DNA from: Roseateles_E sp005503085
GTDB taxonomy: Bacteria; Pseudomonadota; Gammaproteobacteria; Burkholderiales; Burkholderiaceae_C
NCBI RefSeq assembly: GCF_028462495.1
Contig: NZ_JAQOWX010000033.1
Location: forward strand, 1 to 46,093
Length of the DNA: 46,093 nucleotides
Direction of reading: 5' to 3'
Made by a program: the position numbers and the translations under genes
In this document: in pieces, positions 31,686 through 40,455 of the stretch
Numbering within the stretch: position 1 is the stretch's first letter
Layout of the letters: every line of letters starts with the position of its first letter
The notes under the pieces: model-generated
Told to the model about the DNA's origin: nothing
Databases searched by the model: none
What the model saw: only the letters and a program-made list of their open reading frames with translations

Positions 31686-33809
31686 TCAGCCGCCGCGCAC
31701 CAGACGCATCGGCGGCACCACCGGCCGTGGCGGGGGCGTCAGCGGACGCCAGACCTTCTCTTCGAACGCGCGCGGATCGAGCGCTGGCGCATAGAGAAAG
31801 CCCTGGAACTCATGACAACCGGCACGCGCCAGGCAGTCGCGCTGGGCCTCGGTCTCCACCCCTTCGGCAATCACCTGCAGGCGCAGCGCCCGCCCCATCT
31901 GGACCACCGCATTGACGATGCCGACATCGCTTTCATCCGACGGCAGTCCCTGGACAAAGCTGCGATCAATCTTCAAGCGCTGGATCGGGAAGCGCTTCAG
32001 ATAGCCGAGACTGGAGTAGCCGGTGCCAAAGTCATCGATAGACATGCACACGCCCAGCTCGGACAAGGCCTCGAGCCGGCGCAGCGCTTCCTCGGCGTCG
32101 CGCAGCAGGATGGATTCGGTCAGCTCCAGCTCCAGCAGCGACGGCGGCAGCTCATGCGCCTTCAGCGCCAGCGCCACCGTGTCGACGAAATGCGCCTGCT
32201 GGAACTGCAGAGCCGAGACATTGACGGCCACCGGCATGCGCCAGCCCTGGCGCAGCCAGGCGGCTGCTTGCGCCACCGCTTGCTGCAACACCCATTCGCC
32301 GATCGCGACGATGAAACCGCTCTCCTCCGCGACCGGAATGAACTCGGCCGGCGAAACCTCGCCGCGCAGCGGGTCGCGCCAGCGTATCAAGGCCTCGGCG
32401 CCGATCACCGCGCCGCTGGCCAGGTCGATCTGCGGCTGGTAATGCAGCCGGAACTCGCGCTGCTGCAAGGCCTGGCGCATCGCATGATCCAGGCGCATGC
32501 GCGACAGCAGATCCACGTCCTTGCGCGGCTGATGGAAGCGAAACGTGCCTCGACCGCTCTCCTTGACCCAGTGCATCGCTCGCTCGGCGCTGACCATCAA
32601 CTCTTCGGCACTGCCGCCGTCGCTGGGGAACAGCGCGATGCCGGTGCTGCAGGTGACGGTGAAGCTCAGCGTATCGAAGCTGAAGGGGCGCGACATCGCC
32701 TCCTGCACCCGCCGCGCCGCATGTTCGGCGCCCCGCGCGTCGGCCTGATGGACAAGGAGCGCGAAATCGTCGCCGCCCAGACGGGCGACGGTATCGACCT
32801 CTCGCAAACACTCCTTCAGGCGCTGGGCCACCTCTTTCAACACTCGGTCACCGTAGGCATGACCCAGGGTGTCATTGATCTGCTTGAAACGGTCCAGATC
32901 GACATTGAGCAACGCGAAGCTCGTGCCCTCGCGGCGCGCCATCGCCTGGGCGTACTCGGCCCGCTCGGCCAGCGCCCGCCGGTTCGGCAGGCCGGTCAGC
33001 ATATCGGTGTGCGAGAGCTCCTCGATGCGCTGGCTGGCGGCCAGCTTCTCGCTGAGATCGCGGTAGGAATAGACCCGGCCGATCGGCCGGCCGCGGCTCC
33101 ACTGCGGCAGCGAAACCCGCTCCAGCACCCGGCCGTCCAGCAGCTTGATGACGTCGCTGGTCTGCAGCAGCGGCGCTTCCTGGATCGCGCTCAGCCGCAT
33201 CGCATAGGCGGCCCCGTCGACCACGCTGCGCCGCATCCAGGCCTGCACAGCCTCGTCATTGCGCTCGGTCAGCAAGTCCTCGGGCAAGCCCCACAGCGAG
33301 GCGAAGCGCTGATTGAAGCTGCGCATGCGGCCGGCCAGATCGGTGACCAGGATGCCGTCGGCGGTCGACTCCAGCGTGGCCTTGAGTTCGGCCAGCAGGG
33401 TTTCGCGCTCTTCGTCGTGCTGGCGCTGCTTGCTCAGATCGGCCATCGCCACCAGCCACAGGCCGGCGCTGCCGGCCTGCACCACATGGCTGATACGCCG
33501 AGTCACCCAGATGGCCTGACCATCGGCGCGGCGCATCAAGGTGTCGGTATGCAGGCCTTCGCGGCCGCCGCCCGCAGCCTCGGCCCAGAACAGCGCGTCC
33601 TCGGCCGTGCTGGACAGCGACTCCATGCCGCAGCCCAGCAGCTGATCCGGCCCCATGCCCAGCAAGCGCGAGGCCGCCTGATTGACGGCCACCACCTCCA
33701 GCGTGGCCGCATCCACCAGCCAGACCGCCTCCTGCAGCCCTTCGAGAAGGGACTGGTAGAGATCGACGGCGGGAGGAGCGGTGGGCGGATTGAAGCTGAC
33801 CAGCCTCAC
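31686..33809 (-). CDS. PAS-PAS-GGDEF-EAL cyclic-di-GMP signalling protein
   Basis: A 707-residue cytoplasmic protein without membrane segments. Two PAS domains fill about 15-130 and 145-265. A GGDEF domain follows; its active loop reads GGDDF near residue 345, with Asp in place of Glu. The EAL domain begins at about 430 and has EALIRW, the metal-binding DDFGTGYSSLGYL, and KIDRSFVQGLP, so the phosphodiesterase side looks intact. The protein may degrade cyclic-di-GMP with its GGDEF half acting as a GTP sensor. The start is GTG at 33809, which overlaps the stop of the HD-GYP gene (GTGA), so both are made together. Confidence 0.9.
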   Translation of the reverse strand: MRLVSFNPPTAPPAVDLYQSLLEGLQEAVWLVDAATLEVVAVNQAASRLLGMGPDQLLGCGMESLSSTAEDALFWAEAAGGGREGLHTDTLMRRADGQAIWVTRRISHVVQAGSAGLWLVAMADLSKQRQHDEERETLLAELKATLESTADGILVTDLAGRMRSFNQRFASLWGLPEDLLTERNDEAVQAWMRRSVVDGAAYAMRLSAIQEAPLLQTSDVIKLLDGRVLERVSLPQWSRGRPIGRVYSYRDLSEKLAASQRIEELSHTDMLTGLPNRRALAERAEYAQAMARREGTSFALLNVDLDRFKQINDTLGHAYGDRVLKEVAQRLKECLREVDTVARLGGDDFALLVHQADARGAEHAARRVQEAMSRPFSFDTLSFTVTCSTGIALFPSDGGSAEELMVSAERAMHWVKESGRGTFRFHQPRKDVDLLSRMRLDHAMRQALQQREFRLHYQPQIDLASGAVIGAEALIRWRDPLRGEVSPAEFIPVAEESGFIVAIGEWVLQQAVAQAAAWLRQGWRMPVAVNVSALQFQQAHFVDTVALALKAHELPPSLLELELTESILLRDAEEALRRLEALSELGVCMSIDDFGTGYSSLGYLKRFPIQRLKIDRSFVQGLPSDESDVGIVNAVVQMGRALRLQVIAEGVETEAQRDCLARAGCHEFQGFLYAPALDPRAFEEKVWRPLTPPPRPVVPPMRLVRGG

Positions 33810-35083
33810 GCGGCCAACTCCCCGTTACCCGTTACGGCACTCTCGAAGAAGTAGGCCACCCGCGTGCGCGGGCTCAGATAGTCCAGCGAGGCGCGCGGCA
33901 GCAGATTGGGTTTCAGGCTGCGGCGTATGCCCAGGTCGGAGTGCTGCTCCAGATTCAGGATCAGGGCCTCCTCGCGCGGCACCTTGGCGTCATGCACCAT
34001 CACCTTGGGCTTGAGCGGCCGCGAGGAGTTGACCGCCACCACCAGGGCATAACGGTCGTCGGTCAGTTGCACCGCCGAGCCGGGCGGGTAGACGCCCATC
34101 ATGCGGATGAAGGCATTCAGCATGGTCGCGTCGAAGCGGTTGCGGCCCTGGGCGAACATCAGCGACAGCGCCTCGTGCGGGGTCATCGCCTTGGAGGCCA
34201 AGAGCGGATTGCACAGGCCATCGAAGCGGTTGACCAGCGCAACGATGCGCGAGGCCGCACTCATGCGGTCGACATTGATGCGCTGCGGGAAGCCGCTGCC
34301 ATCGGCATTTTCATGGTGCTGGGCGATCACCAGCAACGGGCCGGCCGCCAGTCCCATGCCCTGGGCCAGGGCCACGCCCTTGCTGACATGCTGCTGGTAG
34401 AGCTGGGTCTCGGCCATCGTGAAACTGTCGTCACGATTGCGCACCCGGGCCGGCAACTCGGTCTTGCCGATATCGTGCAGCAGGGCGCCGACGCCCAGAT
34501 CCATCATCTCGTCGCGCCCCAGGCCGAAGGCCCGGCCCAGCAGCAAGGAGATGATCGCGACATTCAGCGCATGGGCGGTGCTGCGGTCGCCCGCCCCTTC
34601 ATTGAGCAGGCGGATGTTCAGGTCGCCCTCGATCAGCATCTTGTCCAGCAAGGCGCTGGTCAGCGCGATCGACTGGTCGCGCGTGCTGCGCGGCTCGCGC
34701 GGCAGCAGTTCCATCAGCTCGCGAAAGGCGCCGGCGGCTTCGCCATACTGCCGCTCGCACAAGGACAGGGCCTCGCGCTGGGCTGCCAGCGCGCGCCGCT
34801 GCGCCTCCGTCGCCTGCGGCTCGGGGCTTTGCTGAGCGGCGCCGGCGGCGTCCACCACAGCGGCCTGCCTCGGCGTCGCCTCGGTCTGCAGTTCGCTGCG
34901 GCCAGGGCTCCAACGCACCTGCTTGAGGCCCAAGCGGCGCAGTATCAGCAACTGATCTTCCGAGCTCAGTTTGAAGCTGCTGAGCGGAAACGGATGCGAC
35001 ATCCAGCCCAGATCCAGGTGGATGAACATGCCCACCTTCAACTGGCCCACGTCGATCAAAGGATCGGAAGATCTGTCCTTCAT
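33806..35083 (-). CDS. HD-GYP cyclic-di-GMP phosphodiesterase
   Basis: A 425-residue protein. The first 60 residues (DPLIDVGQLKVGMFIHLDLGWMSHPF) match the DUF3391 domain often found before HD-GYP. The HD pair is His203-Asp204 in GALLHDIGKTELP, and the GYP motif is HHENADGSGFP near 256-266, with Phe for Tyr. Members with this pattern usually hydrolyse cyclic-di-GMP to GMP. The last 90 residues form a separate domain after the HD-GYP core. The ATG at 35083 is chosen because it begins the DUF3391 segment. It is the first gene of a two-gene unit with the downstream GGDEF-EAL protein. Confidence 0.9.
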   Translation of the reverse strand: MKDRSSDPLIDVGQLKVGMFIHLDLGWMSHPFPLSSFKLSSEDQLLILRRLGLKQVRWSPGRSELQTEATPRQAAVVDAAGAAQQSPEPQATEAQRRALAAQREALSLCERQYGEAAGAFRELMELLPREPRSTRDQSIALTSALLDKMLIEGDLNIRLLNEGAGDRSTAHALNVAIISLLLGRAFGLGRDEMMDLGVGALLHDIGKTELPARVRNRDDSFTMAETQLYQQHVSKGVALAQGMGLAAGPLLVIAQHHENADGSGFPQRINVDRMSAASRIVALVNRFDGLCNPLLASKAMTPHEALSLMFAQGRNRFDATMLNAFIRMMGVYPPGSAVQLTDDRYALVVAVNSSRPLKPKVMVHDAKVPREEALILNLEQHSDLGIRRSLKPNLLPRASLDYLSPRTRVAYFFESAVTGNGELAA

Positions 35084-35222
35084 TGGATTCCTTCGCCCTG
35101 TTTTTGAGGCGCCCTCGCCACCAGCATCGGCACATGCACCCGCCAACTTAAGTAAAACAGGCCCTCTTATGGGGCGCCACACGATACAAACACTTTCATG
35201 TGCGAATTGTCACGCCATCGGC

Positions 35223-35252
35223 TTGACCGCCGCCAAGCCAGCACCGTAGCAT
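35223..35252 (+). promoter_or_regulatory. Candidate sigma-70 promoter of pcaIJF
   Basis: TTGACC at 35223-35228 and TAGCAT at 35247-35252 are separated by 18 bases. The first transcribed base would be near 35259, giving a leader of about 48 bases before pcaI. The tandem GTTC-N7-GAAC palindromes cover the start point and the first 25 or so transcribed bases. Confidence 0.45.
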
Positions 35253-35286
35253 GTTCAATTCAGGAACTCGGGTTCTATATATGAAC
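35253..35286. promoter_or_regulatory. Tandem GTTC-N7-GAAC palindromes upstream of pcaI
   Basis: GTTCAATTCAGGAAC at 35253-35267 and GTTCTATATATGAAC at 35272-35286 share the same 15-base layout of GTTC, 7 bases, GAAC, and lie 19 bases apart centre to centre. IclR-family regulators are known to bind roughly 15-base palindromes of this kind, and an IclR gene lies 3 kb downstream next to pobA. They sit 21 bases before the pcaI ATG. Confidence 0.6.
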
Positions 35287-35306
35287 TTTTTCGAGACTTG
35301 CCGCCG

Positions 35307-36008
35307 ATGATCAACAAGCTACAAGACTCCGCCGCCCAGGCCTTGCGCGATGTCGCCGATGGCGCGACGGTGATGATCGGCGGCTTCGGCACGGCCGGCC
35401 TGCCCACGGAGCTGATCGAGGCGCTGCTGGACCAGGGCGCGCGCGAGCTGACCGTCGTCAACAACAATGCCGGCAATGGCGATGCCGGCCTGGCCGCGCT
35501 GCTGGCCGCCGGCCGGGTGCGCAAAATCATCTGCTCCTTCCCGCGCCAGACCGACTCCCACCATTTCGACGCGCTCTATAGAAGCGGCAAGATCGAACTG
35601 GAGCTGGTGCCGCAGGGCAATCTGGCCGAGCGCATCCGCGCCGCCGGGGCCGGCATCGGCGCCTTCTTCACCCCCACCGGCTATGGCACGGCGCTGGCCG
35701 AGGGCAAGGAATGCCGCCTCATCGACGGTCGCGGCCAGGTGCTCGAGTACCCGATCCGGGCCGATTTCGCACTGATCAAGGCCGAGCGCGGCGACCGTTG
35801 GGGCAATCTGGACTACCGCATGACCGCACGCAACTTCGGCCCCATCATGGCCATGGCCGCCAGGATCACCGTGGCCTCGGTTCACGAGGTGGTGGAGCTG
35901 GGCCAGATGGACCCCGAGGCCGTCGTGACACCCGGCATCTTTGTGCAGCGCCTGGTTCGGGTGCCACGCCAGAGCACCCGCGGCGGCGGCTTCAAGCCGG
36001 GAGCCTGA
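35307..36008 (+). CDS. pcaI: 3-oxoadipate CoA-transferase subunit A
   Basis: A 233-residue subunit of the enzyme that moves CoA from succinyl-CoA to 3-oxoadipate, the penultimate step of the beta-ketoadipate pathway. The glycine-rich CoA-binding VMIGGFGTAGLP lies near 25-36, and NNNAGNGDAGLAALL, CSFPRQTDSHHFD and GAFFTPTGYGTALAEGKE are family blocks. A 3-oxoacid (succinyl-CoA:acetoacetate) transferase has the same fold, but pcaF and pobA downstream favour the aromatic pathway. The ATG at 35307 follows directly on GCCGCCG; a TTG at 35298 is less likely. Confidence 0.9.
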   Translation: MINKLQDSAAQALRDVADGATVMIGGFGTAGLPTELIEALLDQGARELTVVNNNAGNGDAGLAALLAAGRVRKIICSFPRQTDSHHFDALYRSGKIELELVPQGNLAERIRAAGAGIGAFFTPTGYGTALAEGKECRLIDGRGQVLEYPIRADFALIKAERGDRWGNLDYRMTARNFGPIMAMAARITVASVHEVVELGQMDPEAVVTPGIFVQRLVRVPRQSTRGGGFKPGA

Positions 36009-36009
36009 T

Positions 36010-36663
36010 ATGAGCAGCTCAAGCTACAAGAAATGGACCCGCGAGCAGATGGCCGCGCGCGTCGCCCGCGACATCCCCGAGGGCGCGGTGGTCAATCTGG
36101 GCATCGGCCTGCCGACCCTGGTGGCGGCCCAGATCCCGGCCGGGCTCGAAGTGATACTGCATAGCGAGAACGGCGTGCTGGGCATGGGCCCGCCACCGCC
36201 CGCCGGCGCCGAGGACTACGACCTGATCAATGCCGGCAAGCAGCCGGTCACACTGCTGCCCGGCGGCTGCTTCTTTCACCATGCCGACAGCTTCGCGATG
36301 ATGCGCGGCGGCCATCTGGACATCTGCGTGCTGGGCGCCTTCCAGGTCTCGGTTCACGGCGATCTGGCCAACTGGCATACCGGCGCGCCCGACGCGATCC
36401 CCGCAGTCGGCGGTGCGATGGACCTGGCCATTGGTGCCAAGCACACCTTTGTGATGATGGAGCACCTGAGCAAATCCGGCGAGAGCAAGATCGTCGCCCA
36501 GTGCAGCTACCCGCTGACCGCACCGGCCTGCGTCAGCCGCATCTACACCGATCTGGCCGTGCTGGCCGTCACGCCCCAGGGCTTGCAGGTGCTGGATCTG
36601 GTCGAGGGCCTGAGCGTCGACACCCTGCAAGACCTGACCGGCCAGCCGCTGCTGCGCCCCTGA
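36010..36663 (+). CDS. pcaJ: 3-oxoadipate CoA-transferase subunit B
   Basis: A 217-residue catalytic subunit. The glutamate that forms the CoA thioester is in ILHSENGVLGMGP near residue 50. NLGIGLPTLVA, TLLPGGCFFHHADSFAMMRGGH and GAMDLAIGAKHTFVMMEH are conserved. The ATG shares its first base region with the pcaI stop area (one base gap), so both subunits are made from one message. It pairs with pcaI to form the active complex. Confidence 0.92.
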   Translation: MSSSSYKKWTREQMAARVARDIPEGAVVNLGIGLPTLVAAQIPAGLEVILHSENGVLGMGPPPPAGAEDYDLINAGKQPVTLLPGGCFFHHADSFAMMRGGHLDICVLGAFQVSVHGDLANWHTGAPDAIPAVGGAMDLAIGAKHTFVMMEHLSKSGESKIVAQCSYPLTAPACVSRIYTDLAVLAVTPQGLQVLDLVEGLSVDTLQDLTGQPLLRP

Positions 36664-36689
36664 ACCGATAACAAACCCACGGAGATTTC

Positions 36690-37892
<1,203 letters not shown>

Positions 37893-37924
37893 GCAACAGG
37901 GATTGCCGCTGGCCACGAGGCCAG

Positions 37925-37964
37925 CCATGACAAAAACTCAAGCCCTGCTGAATATTTGTCATGG
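37925..37964. repeat. 10-bp inverted repeat after pcaF
   Basis: CCATGACAAA at 37925-37934 and TTTGTCATGG at 37955-37964 are perfect complements with a 20-base loop. The second arm ends 2 bases before the terminator. In RNA it would form a stable 3' hairpin that could protect the pcaIJF message. Confidence 0.55.
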
Positions 37965-37966
37965 AC

Positions 37967-37992
37967 AAGGGTGCCGAAAGGCACCCTTTTTT
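37967..37992 (+). terminator. Intrinsic terminator of pcaIJF
   Basis: GGGTGCC-GAAA-GGCACCC forms a 7-bp stem with a GNRA tetraloop, followed by six T. A flanking AA/TT extends the stem. It ends the pcaIJF transcript and separates it from the regulator gene. Confidence 0.9.
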
Positions 37993-38216
37993 GTGCGCGT
38001 CGCGTGGGATACTGGATCCAGTCTTATTTCGCAACTCGCACATATACCGCGCAAAAACCGCGCAAATATCGCACCGCGCCCGGATGTCCCGGGAAGCAGC
38101 GACACCCATCCTCAAAATACACCGCTCAGAGACCTCGGTTCGCACATCCCTTGCCGCACACCCGCCTCGCCAAGGCCGTGGGCTGAGCCCTATCCGAAAC
38201 GCACCAAACAAGTGCA

Positions 38217-38230
38217 TTGATGTGCGTCAA
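38217..38230. promoter_or_regulatory. FNR-like palindrome upstream of the IclR gene
   Basis: TTGATGTGCGTCAA matches TTGAT-N4-ATCAA at 9 of 10 fixed positions and lies within a 16-base palindrome (ATTGA-N6-TCAAT). Its centre is about 66 bases before the predicted transcription start, in the range where FNR/CRP-type activators bind. It could equally be an operator for another regulator, including the IclR protein itself. Confidence 0.45.
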
Positions 38231-38254
38231 TCGCCCAAAATGCCAGGTTTGGCT

Positions 38255-38283
38255 TGGACAGGCCCCGATGGCCTCCCTATAGT
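38255..38283 (+). promoter_or_regulatory. Sigma-70 promoter of the IclR gene
   Basis: TGGACA at 38255-38260 (5 of 6 bases of the -35 consensus) and TATAGT at 38278-38283 (5 of 6 of the -10) are separated by 17 bases, the ideal distance. Transcription would begin near 38290, leaving a 53-base leader. Confidence 0.65.
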
Positions 38284-38342
38284 CGGCGTTTCCCTGCTTG
38301 CGCCCAGCCGATTTGGGCGCCATTCGCACAAAACACGCCACC

Positions 38343-39176
38343 ATGTCTGCTGCCCGCGCACTCGATGATTTGGCCGCCCTCGCGGTCCCTGCCCCAGCTC
38401 CCGCCAGCCCCGCCGAGAGCGGCCCGCTCAAGCGCGATCTGGTGGCCGGCCTGGAAAAAGGCCTGGCCGTGATCGAAGCCTTCGACCAGGAGCGTCCCCG
38501 CCTGACCATCTCGGAAGTGGCGGCCCGCACCGGCCTGACCCGCGCCGCCGCCCGCCGCTATCTGCTGACGCTGACCCATCTGGGCTTTGTCTCGCAGGAC
38601 CGCAAGATGTTCGCGCTGACGCCCAAGGTGCTGCGCCTGGGCCAGAGCTATATGCACTCGGCCCGCCTGCCGCGCATCGTCGAGCCCGAGCTGCACAAGC
38701 TGGCCTATGCGCTGAAGGAAGCCAGCTCGGCCGGCGTGCTGGACGGCAATGATGTGATCTGCATCGCCGCCACCAGCGCCGGCCGGGTCGTCTCGCCCAC
38801 GCGCCCGCCCGGCACCCGGGTGCCGGCGCACTGCTCGGGCAATGGTCGGGTGCTGCTGTCGGCCATGCCGCAGGCCGAGGTCGACGCCTGGATCGCCCGC
38901 CAGGAGCTCGCCGCGCTGACACCCCACACCATCGTCCATCCCGAGCGCCTGCGCATCGAGATCGCCCGCGCCCGCTCGCTGGGCTATGCCTGCATCGACC
39001 AGGAGCTGGAGCTGGGCCTGCGCACCGTGGCGGTGCCGCTGAAGAACTACCGCGGCGATGTGGTGGCGGCGATGAATATCAGTGTGCATGCCTCGCGCAT
39101 GAGCATGGACCAGCTGGTCGAGCACTGCCTGCCGCCGCTGCTGCAGGCCCAGGCGCATCTGCGCATGCTGCTGTAA
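38343..39176 (+). CDS. IclR-family regulator of aromatic catabolism (PcaR/PobR-like)
   Basis: A 277-residue regulator. A disordered Ala/Pro N-terminal tail precedes the winged helix-turn-helix (LTISEVAARTGLTRAAARRYLLTLTHLGFV) at about 58-90. The effector domain follows with RLPRIVEPELHKLAYALKEASSAGVLDG, VPAHCSGNGRVLLSAM and LELGLRTVAVPLKNYRGDVVAAMNIS. PcaR/PcaU/PobR proteins of this type respond to beta-ketoadipate, protocatechuate or 4-hydroxybenzoate. Position between pcaIJF and pobA suggests control of one or both. The ATG at 38343 is the first in frame after the promoter. Confidence 0.88.
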   Translation: MSAARALDDLAALAVPAPAPASPAESGPLKRDLVAGLEKGLAVIEAFDQERPRLTISEVAARTGLTRAAARRYLLTLTHLGFVSQDRKMFALTPKVLRLGQSYMHSARLPRIVEPELHKLAYALKEASSAGVLDGNDVICIAATSAGRVVSPTRPPGTRVPAHCSGNGRVLLSAMPQAEVDAWIARQELAALTPHTIVHPERLRIEIARARSLGYACIDQELELGLRTVAVPLKNYRGDVVAAMNISVHASRMSMDQLVEHCLPPLLQAQAHLRMLL

Positions 39177-39224
39177 GAGTTAACGGGACCCGCCGCCGTC
39201 AAGCGGTGGCAAGCTCCGTCCCTG

Positions 39225-39247
39225 GACAGGCCGTTGCCCGGCCTGTC
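39225..39247. repeat. Inverted repeat upstream of pobA
   Basis: GACAGGCC at 39225-39232 and GGCCTGTC at 39240-39247 are perfect 8-bp arms around a 7-base centre, ending 22 bases before the pobA ATG. The string TGGACAGGCC at 39223-39232 also occurs at 38255-38264, over the -35 of the IclR gene. Confidence 0.55.
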
Positions 39248-39269
39248 ATCCACACAGGGAGGGACAACA

Positions 39270-40448
39270 ATGCAGCGCACCCAGGTTGCCATCATCGGCG
39301 CCGGCCCGGCCGGTCTTTTGCTCGGCGCCTTGCTGCACAAGGCCGGCATCGCCAACACGATTCTTGAGCTGCACAGCGGTGAACAGGTGCTGGCCCGCGT
39401 GCGCGCCGGCATTCTGGAGCGCGGCAGCGTCGAGCTGCTGGACGAGGCCGGGGTCGGTCAGCGCATGCATGCCCAGGGCCTGGTCCACCAGGGCATCCAG
39501 CTGAGCTTCGGCGGCCAGCGCCAGCGTATCGATCTGCAGGGGCTGACCGGCCAGTCGGTGCTGGTCTACGGCCAGAACGAGCTGTGCCGCGACCTGATGG
39601 ACGCCCGCAAGGCCGCCGGCCTGACCACGCACTACGAGGCCCGGCATGTCAGCCTGCATGGCCTGGGCGAGCCCCGGGCGGTCGTGCGCTACCAGCATCT
39701 GGGCCAGGACCACGAGCTGGCCTGCGACTACATCGCCGGCTGCGACGGCTTTCACGGCGTCTCGCGCGCCGGCCTGCCGGCCAGCGCCTACCACTGCTAT
39801 GAGCGCGGCTATCCCTTCGGCTGGCTGGGCGTGCTGGCCGACACCGCACCGCCCGCCGACGAGCTGGTCTACGCCCAGCATGAGCGCGGCTTCGCGCTGT
39901 GCAGCATGCGCAGCAGAACGCGGGTGCGCTGCTACATCCAGTGTAGCCTCAGCGACCGGCTCGAGGCATGGAGCGATGCGCGCTTCTGGAGCGAGCTGAA
40001 AAGCCGGCTCGACCCGGTCACCGCCGCCGCGCTGGAGCCGGCCCCCTCGCTGGAGAAAAGCATCGCGCCGCTGCGCAGCTATGTGACCGAGCCGCTGCGC
40101 TTCGGCCGCCTGTTCCTGGCCGGCGACGCCGGCCATCTGGTGCCGCCGACCGGGGCCAAGGGATTGAACCTGGCCGCTTCCGATGTGCGCTATCTGGCGC
40201 GCGCGCTGACCGAGTACTACCGCGACCGCAGCGAGGCCGGGCTGGCGCGCTACTCGGAGCAGGCGCTGCGGCGCGTCTGGCGCGCCGAGCGTTTCTCCTG
40301 GAGCCTGACCCAGCTGCTGCACAACTTCCCGGACCACAACGGCTTCGACCAGCGCATCCAGCAGGCCGATCTCGACTATCTGATGAGCTCGCGCGCCGCC
40401 CAGACGGTGCTGGCCGAGAACTATGTCGGCCTGCCCCTGAACGATTGA
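39270..40448 (+). CDS. pobA: 4-hydroxybenzoate 3-monooxygenase
   Basis: A 392-residue FAD-dependent hydroxylase converting 4-hydroxybenzoate to protocatechuate with NADPH and oxygen. The Rossmann motif VAIIGAGPAGLLLG lies at about 7-20, the second FAD motif GDAGHLVPPTGAKGLNLAASD near 290, and CDGFHGVSR is the conserved DG segment. ERGYPFGWLGVLAD is the active-site block with the substrate-binding Tyr. The length fits Pseudomonas PobA (394). AGGGAGGGA precedes the ATG as a strong ribosome site. It feeds the protocatechuate branch whose last steps are pcaIJF; the ring-cleavage genes are not in this window. It converges with the M20 peptidase gene only 7 bases apart. Confidence 0.95.
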   Translation: MQRTQVAIIGAGPAGLLLGALLHKAGIANTILELHSGEQVLARVRAGILERGSVELLDEAGVGQRMHAQGLVHQGIQLSFGGQRQRIDLQGLTGQSVLVYGQNELCRDLMDARKAAGLTTHYEARHVSLHGLGEPRAVVRYQHLGQDHELACDYIAGCDGFHGVSRAGLPASAYHCYERGYPFGWLGVLADTAPPADELVYAQHERGFALCSMRSRTRVRCYIQCSLSDRLEAWSDARFWSELKSRLDPVTAAALEPAPSLEKSIAPLRSYVTEPLRFGRLFLAGDAGHLVPPTGAKGLNLAASDVRYLARALTEYYRDRSEAGLARYSEQALRRVWRAERFSWSLTQLLHNFPDHNGFDQRIQQADLDYLMSSRAAQTVLAENYVGLPLND

Positions 40449-40455
40449 CGCGTAC

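Larger units (their letters stand above)
37893..38342. other. 450-bp intergenic region between pcaF and the IclR gene
   Basis: This gap has no credible gene. In order it holds a 10-bp inverted repeat (37925-37934/37955-37964), an intrinsic terminator (37967-37992), an 11-base-spaced direct repeat CCGCGCAAA (38047-38055 and 38058-38066), an FNR-like palindrome (38217-38230) and a sigma-70-like promoter (38255-38283). Short readings in it show no family features. Confidence 0.7.
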
